Assembly (NCBI GenBank): GCA_947503885.1
Contig: CANNFD010000003.1
Location: 248,001-312,000 of the forward strand
Reading direction: 5' to 3'
DNA length: 64,000 bases
Origin: an uncultured Olleya sp.
GTDB lineage: Bacteria > Bacteroidota > Bacteroidia > Flavobacteriales > Flavobacteriaceae
Shown: piece after piece, positions 43,118-51,416 of the stretch
Position numbering within the stretch: position 1 is the stretch's first letter
Layout: each line of letters opens with the position of its first letter
The notes under the pieces: model-generated
Seen by the model: the letters and a program-made list of their open reading frames with translations, nothing else
Told to the model about the DNA's origin: nothing
The model's database searches: none
Made by a program: the position numbers and the translations under genes

Positions 43118-44467
43118 TTATTTAGTTTCAATTAAAAGTAAATCTGTAAACCCTTTGTTTTCTGTTATATCAAAGTCGTCGCTACTAGATTCTCCTACAG
43201 ATATTATCGTTCCGTTGTTTATCTGTGTAACACCGTATAAAAAGTCAATGTTACTACCACCAATACTTTGCTGCCACTTTAAAGTACCGTTGGCGTCTAT
43301 TTTAAAAACCCAACCATCATTTTGACCTTTGTTTTGTATTAAGTCTCCTGTTTGGCTTCTAGAGCTTCCGCTAATGATAAACCCATCGTCATTTGAAACA
43401 GCTATTGCTCTACCAACATCAAAGTTTTCTCCACCATAGGTTTTTTCCCAAAGTAATTGACCTGAAGGCGAAATTTTTATTACCCAAACATCTGCTGCAC
43501 CAAGATTAGTACTAACATCAATGTCTTCGCTTCTAGTATCTCCAACAATTAAATAATTACCATCACCTGAATTTACTATAGCTCTAGCTTCGTCAATTTC
43601 ATCTCCACCAAAATTCTTTTCCCATTCTAAAGTTCCGGTGCTAGAAACTTTAACGACCCAGAAGTCATAAGACCCTTTATTGTTAGAAATATCTGTGTCT
43701 GCACTATCTGATGATCCTACTATAATAAATCCTTGGTCTGCGGTTTGAATGGCATCATAGGCGGTGTCAGAGAAAAAGCCACCAAAGTATTTGCTCCATT
43801 GTAAATTACCTGATTGGTCTAACTTAATAGCCCAATAATCCCCACCTGCATGTTGAGTTTGCATACTTTTTGTGTTACCTGCTCCATTAGAGGCGGTAAC
43901 GTCAAGGACACCAGTTATAAAATAACCACCATCATTGGTTTGAAGTATTGAATGTCCAGTATCTATTCCAGAATAGCCATATGTTTTTTGCCAAATAAGA
44001 TTGCCTTGTGCGTCTAATTTAATAATCCAAAAATCTTCTTGACCATTATTGTTAGTAACGTCGCCATCATTACTGTAAGTAAATCCGATTATAGCGTAGC
44101 CACCATCTGAAGTTTGTATGATATCATTACCTCTTTCATCATTTGTACCGCCAAAGGTTTTTGTCCATTCTATTTGGCTTTCTAAATCATATTTTAAAAC
44201 CCAAACATCATAACTATCATTAGTTTTTCCTGTAACATCACCATCGGTAGATTGTGTAAAACCTAGAACAACAAAACCGCCATCAGACGTTTTTTTAACA
44301 GCCTGACCACTTTCGTTTTTAGTACCCCCTAAGGTTGTTACTACTTCAGTGGTGCCTTCTGGGATAATAGGTGTAGGTTGAGTGTTATTAATTGCATCAT
44401 CTTTACAAGATAAAGTAATTAAAAACATATAAAACAGTAGTGTTTTAAAAGGATTTAAGGTTTTCAT
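43118..44467 (-). CDS. Seven-bladed beta-propeller lipoprotein
   Basis: This 449-residue lipoprotein (lipobox TLSC) is built almost wholly of seven copies of a repeat of about 58 residues, each starting GG-x-DE/DxG and carrying DGGYxIxGxT and DxWxxKLDxxGNLxWxKTYGG. Seven copies imply a closed seven-bladed propeller. No catalytic motif is seen, so it is probably a binding or scaffold module. It starts 2 nt or less from its neighbours, within the MbnP/MbnH operon. Confidence 0.82.
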   Translation of the reverse strand: MKTLNPFKTLLFYMFLITLSCKDDAINNTQPTPIIPEGTTEVVTTLGGTKNESGQAVKKTSDGGFVVLGFTQSTDGDVTGKTNDSYDVWVLKYDLESQIEWTKTFGGTNDERGNDIIQTSDGGYAIIGFTYSNDGDVTNNNGQEDFWIIKLDAQGNLIWQKTYGYSGIDTGHSILQTNDGGYFITGVLDVTASNGAGNTKSMQTQHAGGDYWAIKLDQSGNLQWSKYFGGFFSDTAYDAIQTADQGFIIVGSSDSADTDISNNKGSYDFWVVKVSSTGTLEWEKNFGGDEIDEARAIVNSGDGNYLIVGDTRSEDIDVSTNLGAADVWVIKISPSGQLLWEKTYGGENFDVGRAIAVSNDDGFIISGSSRSQTGDLIQNKGQNDGWVFKIDANGTLKWQQSIGGSNIDFLYGVTQINNGTIISVGESSSDDFDITENKGFTDLLLIETK

Positions 44468-45844
44468 TTAATTACTTTTTCGGACAATTAATAAACCGCT
44501 GTCTATATCTCCAATAATTATGTTACCACTTTCAAAATAAGGGTAGATACTCCAAGTGCCATTAAAGTCAGCACTATCGCTTGAAGGGTAGGTGTCAAAA
44601 TAACCAGTCTCGGTCATTGTGTTAGTTGTAGATGCAATGTTGGAGATGTCTAAAACTCTTAATCCTGCTCTGTAGTTTGCTAAGTAATATTCGTTACCTT
44701 TTACATAACCATTATGATCAATTGCTGGAGTAGGTCCAAAGTAGGTGGCATGTGCAACTGGGTTGTCTAAATCTGTGAAATCAAAGACTAAAGTTTTAGT
44801 GTTGAAACCAAAATTTAATTCGTCAACCTCATCCCCTAGGATAAAATATTTTTGATCTTCAGTAAACCATCCTTGGTGTGCATAGGCAGTTTGTGGATAA
44901 GTAAAGCTACTAATTTCTATTACATTTGATTTGTCTGTAACATCCAAAATGACAACTTGATCTGTGTTACCATTGCTACCGACATAAATTTGTTTTCCTG
45001 TATGGTCAGTGTCTGGGCCAGAATATGTTACAACTTGTGCGTCATGCGTATATCCTGCTGCTGTGTAGTCGCCTAAGTTTACAGGATTTGTAGGGTTGTT
45101 GATGTCTATAAAAATTGGGCCTCCTCCATTTGTAGAAGAGCATCCTACTAGGTAAGCAATACCTTCAGACTCATTAATTACAATGTTATGGCAGCTTCCA
45201 ACATCATTTAAAACTGCATCTGCAGTAAATGTTACAGGAGCATTAGTTATGTTTCTTAATCGTGTCAAATCAAATACCTGCATACCATGCGGTCCAGCAT
45301 TATCTGCAACTATAAAAGCATGATTATTATATGTTTTAACATCTCTCCAAGCGCTTGATCCTGCATTTGTATTTAATCTTCCTAAAAAGACAGGGTGTAT
45401 TGGGTCCGTTACATCTACAAAAGCTGTGGTATTGGATAAGCCAACTATTGCGTATTCTTTATTGTTTAAAGGGTCAGTCCAGCCCCAAATATCACTTCCT
45501 TCTTCGTTAGGGTCTCCGCTTAAAGTGTTGATATTTAGATGTCCCATTAAGTCATAACCATTACAAGGATATGGGCCAGCCATACCGTCTATACAAGGGT
45601 GAAGAGGTAAGTCTTCACTTTCGCAAGCATCGCCAATTCCATCATTGTCTGAATCTTCTTGATTTGGGTTTGCTATATCAGGACAATTATCCACTGCATC
45701 TGCTATTCCATCTTGATCTGCATCTTGGATCGTCGTACCTGGTCCGTTATCATCATCTTTAGAACAACTTTGATAGATTAAAACAAAGCATATGATGCTA
45801 GAAGTTGCTACAATAGATTTTAATAGTTGCTTAAATTTTATCAT
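44468..45844 (-). CDS. Choice-of-anchor B family lipoprotein with TSP3 calcium repeats
   Basis: From Met7 (45844) the product has 458 residues: a signal with lipobox YQSC, then thrombospondin type-3-like calcium repeats (DADQDGIADAVDNCPD and DSDNDGIGDACE), then a LVIVD-type propeller of the choice-of-anchor B family (EEGSDIWGWTDPLNNKEYAIVG, FVDVTDPIHPVFLGRL). The ATG at 45862 would overlap the upstream gene by 14 nt and precede the signal, so 45844 is preferred. Its propeller is a paralogue of the next upstream gene; conserved His occur in GSCHNIVINES, YTHDAQV, AHQGWF and IDHNGYV. Confidence 0.84.
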   Translation of the reverse strand: MIKFKQLLKSIVATSSIICFVLIYQSCSKDDDNGPGTTIQDADQDGIADAVDNCPDIANPNQEDSDNDGIGDACESEDLPLHPCIDGMAGPYPCNGYDLMGHLNINTLSGDPNEEGSDIWGWTDPLNNKEYAIVGLSNTTAFVDVTDPIHPVFLGRLNTNAGSSAWRDVKTYNNHAFIVADNAGPHGMQVFDLTRLRNITNAPVTFTADAVLNDVGSCHNIVINESEGIAYLVGCSSTNGGGPIFIDINNPTNPVNLGDYTAAGYTHDAQVVTYSGPDTDHTGKQIYVGSNGNTDQVVILDVTDKSNVIEISSFTYPQTAYAHQGWFTEDQKYFILGDEVDELNFGFNTKTLVFDFTDLDNPVAHATYFGPTPAIDHNGYVKGNEYYLANYRAGLRVLDISNIASTTNTMTETGYFDTYPSSDSADFNGTWSIYPYFESGNIIIGDIDSGLLIVRKSN

Positions 45845-45848
45845 AATT

Positions 45849-47405
45849 TTATTTGTTGACAATCAGTTTTTTAGAAGCTGAATTGTTGATTTTTACTAGA
45901 TAGATTCCGTTTGATAAATTAGTAATAGGTAAAACGACAGAGTCTTTGTTAATATTGTTTTTAGTAAGAAGCTTTTTGCCTAGTAAACTATAAACTACTA
46001 TTGTAGTAATCTTGCTTGAGCCTTTAATAGTGACTTCTGATTGTGAGGTTGGGTTTGGAGATAATGAAAACGTGTTGTCTAGTTCAAAATCTTTTGTACT
46101 TAATAAAGGGGTATCACTAGATCTTAATACAAATAAGCCTCTTTCTATATCGCTTACAATAATGTTACCGCTTTCAAAATAAGGATAAATACTCCATGCG
46201 CCATTAAAATTAGCACTATTGCTAGAAGGAAACGTGTCAAAATAACCAATTTCTGAACTAGTATTATCAGAAGAAATCATTGTAGCTATATCTAAAACGC
46301 GAATACCGGCTCTGTAGTTTGCTAAATAAAATTTATCTCCTTTAACATATCCATTGTGGTCAATTGCAGCAAAAGAAGCTTCATAAGTCGAAGCTAAAAC
46401 AGGATTATCTAAATCTAACATATCAAATACAAATGTTCTGGTTCCAAAGCCAAAATTTTGTTCGTCAGTTTCATCTCCAAAAATAAAATATCTATGATCG
46501 TCAGTAAACCAACCTTGATGCGCATAACCTGGGTTAGGATAGGTAATTTCTGAAATAAATTGTGGGTTGTTTTTATCGGTTACATCTAAAAGTACAACTC
46601 TATCATTAGAGCCTCCATTGCTAGCTAGTAAAATTTGTCTTCCAATATAACTAGAAACACCTGTTACAGTTGGGCTAGTTACATTGTTGTCTGTACCGTT
46701 GTAAGTGATAACTTGTGCGTCGTGCGTGTATCCTTTATCAGAATAACTTCCAACCACGCTTGGTGTTAATGGGTTAGAAATATCAACAAAAACAGGCCCT
46801 CCGCTAGCTGCTCCGTTACATCCTACTAAATAGGCAACGCCTTCAGACTCATTAATTACAATATTGTGGCAACTACCAATAGTTAAATCACCAGTACCTC
46901 CATTACCAGTGAATCTAAGAACTTGTGAACCATTAAAGGTTAAATCGCTATCAACACCGTTTCTTAAAATAGTTAAATCAAAAACTTGCATACCATGTGC
47001 GCCAACGCCATCAGCGACAATAAAAGCATAGTTATTATAAACTTTAACATCTCTCCAGTATGAAGTGTTTCCGTTTGCAGTTTCAATTCTTCCTAAAAAA
47101 ACAGGGTTTAACGGATCGCTTACATCTACAAAAGCTGTACTGTTAGTTGTGCCTACTATTGCATATTCTTTTCCGTCTAATGGATCTGTCCATCCCCAAA
47201 TATCACTACCTTCTTCATTGCCTAAAGTAGTTGCTAAAGTGGAGATTGGAATTCTTGAAAGTAAATCGTATCCGTCGCAAGGGTAACTGGTTTCAACACC
47301 ATCAATAGTGTGGACTGCAAAACCACCGACACAAGGACTTTGAGCTAATAATAGTTGGATGTTAAATAATAAAAATAGGAGGGGTAATTTTTTTGTGAAA
47401 TCCAT
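45849..47405 (-). CDS. Choice-of-anchor B family protein with T9SS sorting domain
   Basis: From Met12 (47405) it has 518 residues: signal peptide MDFTKKLPLLFLLFNIQLLLA, the same propeller as its downstream neighbour, and a C-terminal T9SS domain (FSLSPNPTSQSEVTIKG, VVYSLLGKKLLTK, NGIYLVKI, KKLIVNK). It should be exported by T9SS to the cell surface, while the paralogue is lipid-anchored. The earlier in-frame ATG (47438) overlaps a TAAATTTG -7 box (47443-47436, minus strand), so 47405 is favoured. It is the first gene of the operon leading to MbnP and MbnH. Confidence 0.84.
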   Translation of the reverse strand: MDFTKKLPLLFLLFNIQLLLAQSPCVGGFAVHTIDGVETSYPCDGYDLLSRIPISTLATTLGNEEGSDIWGWTDPLDGKEYAIVGTTNSTAFVDVSDPLNPVFLGRIETANGNTSYWRDVKVYNNYAFIVADGVGAHGMQVFDLTILRNGVDSDLTFNGSQVLRFTGNGGTGDLTIGSCHNIVINESEGVAYLVGCNGAASGGPVFVDISNPLTPSVVGSYSDKGYTHDAQVITYNGTDNNVTSPTVTGVSSYIGRQILLASNGGSNDRVVLLDVTDKNNPQFISEITYPNPGYAHQGWFTDDHRYFIFGDETDEQNFGFGTRTFVFDMLDLDNPVLASTYEASFAAIDHNGYVKGDKFYLANYRAGIRVLDIATMISSDNTSSEIGYFDTFPSSNSANFNGAWSIYPYFESGNIIVSDIERGLFVLRSSDTPLLSTKDFELDNTFSLSPNPTSQSEVTIKGSSKITTIVVYSLLGKKLLTKNNINKDSVVLPITNLSNGIYLVKINNSASKKLIVNK

Positions 47406-47568
47406 TAGGTTAAGTAAATGATGTTTTTTGTGTAACAAATTTAACAGAAATCCTATTAAATTACATTTTAGACGTGTTAAATTGCTGAATTACTTTAAAA
47501 TTTATTCCTTTTTATCTTTAATTAATACATTTTAGAATTTTTTAGACCTACTATTAAATTTTGCTTAG

Positions 47569-47576
47569 TATTTTTG
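47569..47576 (+). promoter_or_regulatory. -7 box immediately before thiL
   Basis: TATTTTTG followed by CACTATG. The box ends 4 nt before the thiL ATG, so transcription should begin at or next to the start codon. No clear TTG lies at -33. Confidence 0.45.
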
Positions 47577-47580
47577 CACT

Positions 47581-48630
47581 ATGATAGAAGATAAAAATCA
47601 ACAACGTACAGACTTAAGTCAATTAGGTGAATTTGGATTAATAGACCATTTGGCTAAAAACTTTGAGGTTACACAAAAATCAACAATTAAAACTATTGGT
47701 GATGATGCTGCTGTTTTAGAATTTGATGATAAAAGAGTAGTTGTATCTACTGACTTTTTGGTAGAAGGTGTGCATTTTGATTTAAGCTATATGCCTTTAA
47801 AGCATTTAGGTTATAAAGCTGTTATAGTCAATTTGTCTGATGTGTATGCTATGAATGCGGAAGCAACTCAAATAACAGTATCTATTGCTGTTTCTAACCG
47901 TTTTCCTTTAGAAGCGATTGAAGAATTATACGCAGGAGTGCAAACTGCCTGCAAATTATATAATGTAGATTTGGTTGGAGGTGATACAACATCATCAACA
48001 TCTGGTTTAATTATTTCGGTAACCGCGATTGGTCAGGTTAAAAAAGGCGATGAGGTTTATAGAAGCGGTGCAAAACCTAATGACTTATTAGTAGTTACAG
48101 GGGATTTAGGTGGAGCTTATTTAGGGCTTCAAGTTTTAGAGCGCGAAAAAGAAGTTTTTAAAGTTAACCCTAATAGTCAGCCAGATTTAGATGCTTACAC
48201 TTATATTATCGAGCGCCAATTAAAACCTGAAGCAAGAAAAGATATTATTAAATTATTAGAAGATCTAGAGGTTAAACCGACGTCTATGATTGATATTAGC
48301 GATGGATTGTCTTCAGAGATTTTACATCTTTGTAAACACAGTAAAGTTGGTTGTGATTTATATGAAGAAAAACTACCGTTAGACCCTCAAGTTATATCTA
48401 CAAGCGAGGAGTTTAATATGGATAGTACGACTATTGCTTTAAGTGGTGGTGAGGATTACGAGTTATTAATGACAATCTCTCAAGAAGATTTTCCTAAAAT
48501 AAAAGCAAATCCGCATTTAACAGTAATTGGTTATATGACTGATGAAGCTTCTGGAGCACACCTGGTGACTAGAGGAGAGCAAAAAATACCACTTACTGCT
48601 CAAGGTTGGAGTAGTTTTAAAGATAATTAA
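47581..48630 (+). CDS. thiL: Thiamine-monophosphate kinase
   Basis: This 349-residue ATP-dependent kinase makes thiamine diphosphate from the monophosphate. The N-terminus LSQLGEFGLIDHLAKNF, the metal-binding TIGDDAAVL (Asp-Asp), VVSTDFLVEGVHFDL, DLVGGDTTSSTSGLIISVTAIG and MIDISDGLSSEILHL motifs are all present. The ATG is right at the expected family start. It overlaps the convergent 88-residue gene by 4 nt. Confidence 0.95.
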   Translation: MIEDKNQQRTDLSQLGEFGLIDHLAKNFEVTQKSTIKTIGDDAAVLEFDDKRVVVSTDFLVEGVHFDLSYMPLKHLGYKAVIVNLSDVYAMNAEATQITVSIAVSNRFPLEAIEELYAGVQTACKLYNVDLVGGDTTSSTSGLIISVTAIGQVKKGDEVYRSGAKPNDLLVVTGDLGGAYLGLQVLEREKEVFKVNPNSQPDLDAYTYIIERQLKPEARKDIIKLLEDLEVKPTSMIDISDGLSSEILHLCKHSKVGCDLYEEKLPLDPQVISTSEEFNMDSTTIALSGGEDYELLMTISQEDFPKIKANPHLTVIGYMTDEASGAHLVTRGEQKIPLTAQGWSSFKDN

Positions 48631-48893
48631 GAAGACATCTTTAATAGCTGCTTGGCATTAAAACGGACTAATTTATTTTGATGAATACGCTCTAAAACAG
48701 AGTTTATCTCTTTATATTTTTGTGTTAACTCTGTTAAATTACCCTTACTATTTGTTGTCATTTCTTTTTTGCAATGACAACATTTGTACTCTTTAATATG
48801 ATACGTTATTTTTTTGCTTACTTGAAAGTTGTGTCCAAATACAGAGCAATATAAGTGTCTCTTTTTGGTTGGTTTGTGTTCTGCTTTATTCAT
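48627..48893 (-). CDS. Small Cys-rich protein (putative zinc-binding)
   Basis: This 88-residue cytoplasmic protein has a Cys/His ribbon: YCSVFGHNFQ (Cys16, His20), EYKCCHCKKEMTT (CxxC-type). A helical, basic C-terminus follows (LTQKYKEINSVLERIHQNKLVRF). The pattern is seen in short flavobacterial DUF1660-like proteins and suggests nucleic-acid or ribosome binding. It overlaps the thiL end by 4 nt on the opposite strand. An inverted repeat TCAGATTT/AAATCTGA (48912-48942) lies upstream. Confidence 0.7.
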   Translation of the reverse strand: MNKAEHKPTKKRHLYCSVFGHNFQVSKKITYHIKEYKCCHCKKEMTTNSKGNLTELTQKYKEINSVLERIHQNKLVRFNAKQLLKMSS

Positions 48894-48993
48894 AACTTGG
48901 TTAATTTGCGGTCAGATTTCATGTAAAATACTTTAAATCTGATAGATAGCGATAAACGAATATATGAATAAAAATGAAATAACCGACAAAAAG

Positions 48994-49773
48994 CTATATT
49001 AATTCGATGAAATGCATTATTCTTTGTAAGAATTCTTCTTTATTTTCTATGTGGGACATGTGTCCACCATCTAAAACGGTAATGTCAATTCCGTCTAATT
49101 TTTCTAAGTGTTGTAAGTCTGTTTTTGATAAAATAGGATCTTTTTTACCTACAATTATTAGTTTTTTACAGTTTAAGTCCTCTAAGATGCTGGTGCTATC
49201 TTTTCTAATTTTCATTCCTTCTTGAGTAGCGATATAACCTTGTAGAGGTGTTTTTAATGCTTCGGTTTTAATGGCTTCAATGTCTTTACTAAAACGTAGT
49301 CTGTTGTCTTCAAAAAACAAATTACTTATTGACATGCTAACTAGGTTTTTGTAATTAGACTTAGCAACTTTTATGGCTCTGTTTCGAAGTGTGATACGGT
49401 CTTTACTGTCTGCAAATGGTGTCGAGTTTAATAAACATAACCCATTAATCAGTTCCGGCTTTTTTTCGGCGAAAGCCAAAGCAACATAACCACCAAGCGA
49501 ATGACCAATTAGTGTCGTTTTATTAACTTTTAAATATATTAATACAGCGTTAACTGCATCTGCAAAGTCATCCATAGTATGCACGTAACTTAAGCAGTCC
49601 GTTTGTCCATGACCTAAAAGATCGATAGTAATGACTTGGTGTGTTTTTTCTAGTACTGGGATAGTATCCTTCCACATGGTGCTATTTTCAAGAAAGCCAT
49701 GCAATAGTGTAACGGTTTTACCTTGTCCTGATACAGAATAAGAAACTGATATGCCTTTATATGTTAAAATCAT
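48994..49773 (-). CDS. Alpha/beta hydrolase
   Basis: From the preferred ATG at 49773 it has 259 residues with the alpha/beta-hydrolase order: HGFLENSTMWKD (oxyanion region), the nucleophile elbow GHSLGGYVALAF, an acidic residue region IVGKKDPILS and the His in LDGGHMSHIENKEEF. Substrate is unknown; esterase or C-C hydrolase are both possible. An ATG at 49782 exists but would overlap a TATCTTTG -7 box (minus strand, 49787-49780). That box ends only about 6 nt upstream of the ATG at 49773, so a very short leader is likely. Confidence 0.87.
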   Translation of the reverse strand: MILTYKGISVSYSVSGQGKTVTLLHGFLENSTMWKDTIPVLEKTHQVITIDLLGHGQTDCLSYVHTMDDFADAVNAVLIYLKVNKTTLIGHSLGGYVALAFAEKKPELINGLCLLNSTPFADSKDRITLRNRAIKVAKSNYKNLVSMSISNLFFEDNRLRFSKDIEAIKTEALKTPLQGYIATQEGMKIRKDSTSILEDLNCKKLIIVGKKDPILSKTDLQHLEKLDGIDITVLDGGHMSHIENKEEFLQRIMHFIELI

Positions 49774-49810
49774 AGAGTGCAAAGATAAGATTTGTCGTGT
49801 TTTTAGTAAG

Positions 49811-49839
49811 TTGTTTTGCTTAAGTATTTACTATATTTG
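49811..49839 (+). promoter_or_regulatory. Promoter of the serine hydrolase-brnQ operon
   Basis: TTG at 49811-49813, 18-nt spacer, TATATTTG at 49832-49839, 27 nt before the ATG at 49867. This matches the flavobacterial consensus in both boxes. Confidence 0.75.
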
Positions 49840-49866
49840 ATAACCTTTATTTTAAACTTTTAAAAC

Positions 49867-51414
49867 ATGAAATTAAAATCGATTCTTTACGCGTTTATAT
49901 TTTTAAGCTGCATTACTTTATCTGCTCAAATAGAAGAGGGTAAACTAGATCAACTTATAAAAAACACATTAAAAACATTTGATGTCCCTGGGATGTCTGT
50001 TGGTATTATTAAAGACGGGAAAGTTGTTTATGCTAAAGGTCATGGTGTGCGTGCGATGTCTAATAATAAGCAAATGGATAAAAACACTTTAGTTGGTGTG
50101 GCGTCTAATAGCAAGGGATTTACTTGTTTTGCTTTGGCTATGATGGTGGATGAAGGTAAATTAAATTGGGATGATAAAGTAAGACAGCATATTCCAGAAT
50201 TTAAGCTTAATGATGCATGGGTGACAGAGCAGTTTACGGTTAGGGATTTGGTGACGCATAGAAGCGGAATGGGGCTTGGTGCAGGTGATTTAATGTTTTT
50301 TCCGGAAGCTAATTTTAAGGTTGAGGATGTTATAAAAAATGTTGGGCATTTAGAAGCAGAAAGTTCTTTTAGAAGCAAATTTGCTTATAATAATAACATG
50401 TATATAATTGCAGGAGAAGTGCTTAAACGTGTAAGTGGATTAACTTGGGAAGAGTTTATTGAAACCAAAATTATGAAACCAGTCGGGATGACTAACAGTA
50501 AAGCGTCCTATAATCATGTAACAGATAAATCAAATATTATTGAAGCGCATACACTAGCAGACGGAAAATTAGTGCAAATACCTCACGATTGGAGTCCGAC
50601 CGCAAATCCGGCAGGAGGGATAGTAAGTAATGTAGAGGATATGTTAACTTGGGCACAGTTTTTAATGAATGATGCTGTGACCGTAAATGGAGAGCGATTA
50701 CTTAGCGAAGCACAATTCCACGAGCTTTGGCAATTGCAAACACCATTAAAAGTTAGGAAAAATGACACCTATAATTCTAATTTTAGAGGGTATGGTTTAG
50801 GGTGGTTTGTTACAGATGTTAAAGGAGGTTATAAGCAAGTGTATCACACAGGTGGTTTGTTAGGGACCGTTACACAATTTACAATGATACCGGATTTAGA
50901 TTTAGCAATTGTTGTATTAACTAATCAAATGAATGGTTCTGCATTTAACACCATTACCAATACTATTAAAGATAGTTATTTAGGTTACGAAGACCGTGAT
51001 TGGTTAACTAAATTAGGGAAAAACAATACCGAATGGTACCAATATAATGATAGTTTAAAAACCGCAGTTTTTGATCAAGTTGCTAAAATGAAAAACAGTA
51101 ATATTATACCAAAAACCACAAATATAACAGGAACTTATACCGATACTTGGTTTGGAAATGTTATACTATCGCATAGTGGAAATGACCTAAGGATAACTTC
51201 AGAAAAATCACCGACTTTAAAAGGAAGCTTATTGCCTTATAATGCTACTACATTTATTGTTAAATGGGATAACAGAAGTTATGATGCAGATTGTTATATG
51301 CAATTTACCTTTAACGAAGCAGGGAAAGCAGTTAGTGCAACTTTAAAACCAATAGCACCTGTTACAGATTTTAGTTTCGACTTTGAAGACTTAAAGCTTT
51401 ATAAACAAGACTAA
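49867..51414 (+). CDS. Serine hydrolase, beta-lactamase/PBP-fold (class C-like) with DUF3471 tail
   Basis: This 515-residue protein has a signal peptide (SCITLSAQ). The catalytic motifs are SxxK at Ser80-Lys83 (VASNSKGF), YxN in FAYNNNMY (about 175-177) and a HTGG-type third motif (VYHTGGLLG). The C-terminal region (about 420-515) is a strand-rich DUF3471-like domain. The family includes esterases and D-amino-acid peptidases, and true beta-lactamase action is unlikely without resistance context. It is followed 2 nt later by brnQ. Confidence 0.88.
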   Translation: MKLKSILYAFIFLSCITLSAQIEEGKLDQLIKNTLKTFDVPGMSVGIIKDGKVVYAKGHGVRAMSNNKQMDKNTLVGVASNSKGFTCFALAMMVDEGKLNWDDKVRQHIPEFKLNDAWVTEQFTVRDLVTHRSGMGLGAGDLMFFPEANFKVEDVIKNVGHLEAESSFRSKFAYNNNMYIIAGEVLKRVSGLTWEEFIETKIMKPVGMTNSKASYNHVTDKSNIIEAHTLADGKLVQIPHDWSPTANPAGGIVSNVEDMLTWAQFLMNDAVTVNGERLLSEAQFHELWQLQTPLKVRKNDTYNSNFRGYGLGWFVTDVKGGYKQVYHTGGLLGTVTQFTMIPDLDLAIVVLTNQMNGSAFNTITNTIKDSYLGYEDRDWLTKLGKNNTEWYQYNDSLKTAVFDQVAKMKNSNIIPKTTNITGTYTDTWFGNVILSHSGNDLRITSEKSPTLKGSLLPYNATTFIVKWDNRSYDADCYMQFTFNEAGKAVSATLKPIAPVTDFSFDFEDLKLYKQD

Positions 51415-51416
51415 TT

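Noticed and set aside
47461-47471. TTACATTTTAG upstream of the choice-of-anchor-B operon as a regulon motif
   Set aside because: It matches only part of the motif, and the spacing to the TAAATTTG box is 17 nt rather than 22.
49867-51414. Antibiotic-resistance beta-lactamase
   Set aside because: The SxxK/YxN motifs fit the wider serine hydrolase family, the C-terminal DUF3471-like domain and the brnQ context suggest peptide or ester metabolism, and there is no regulator of AmpR type.
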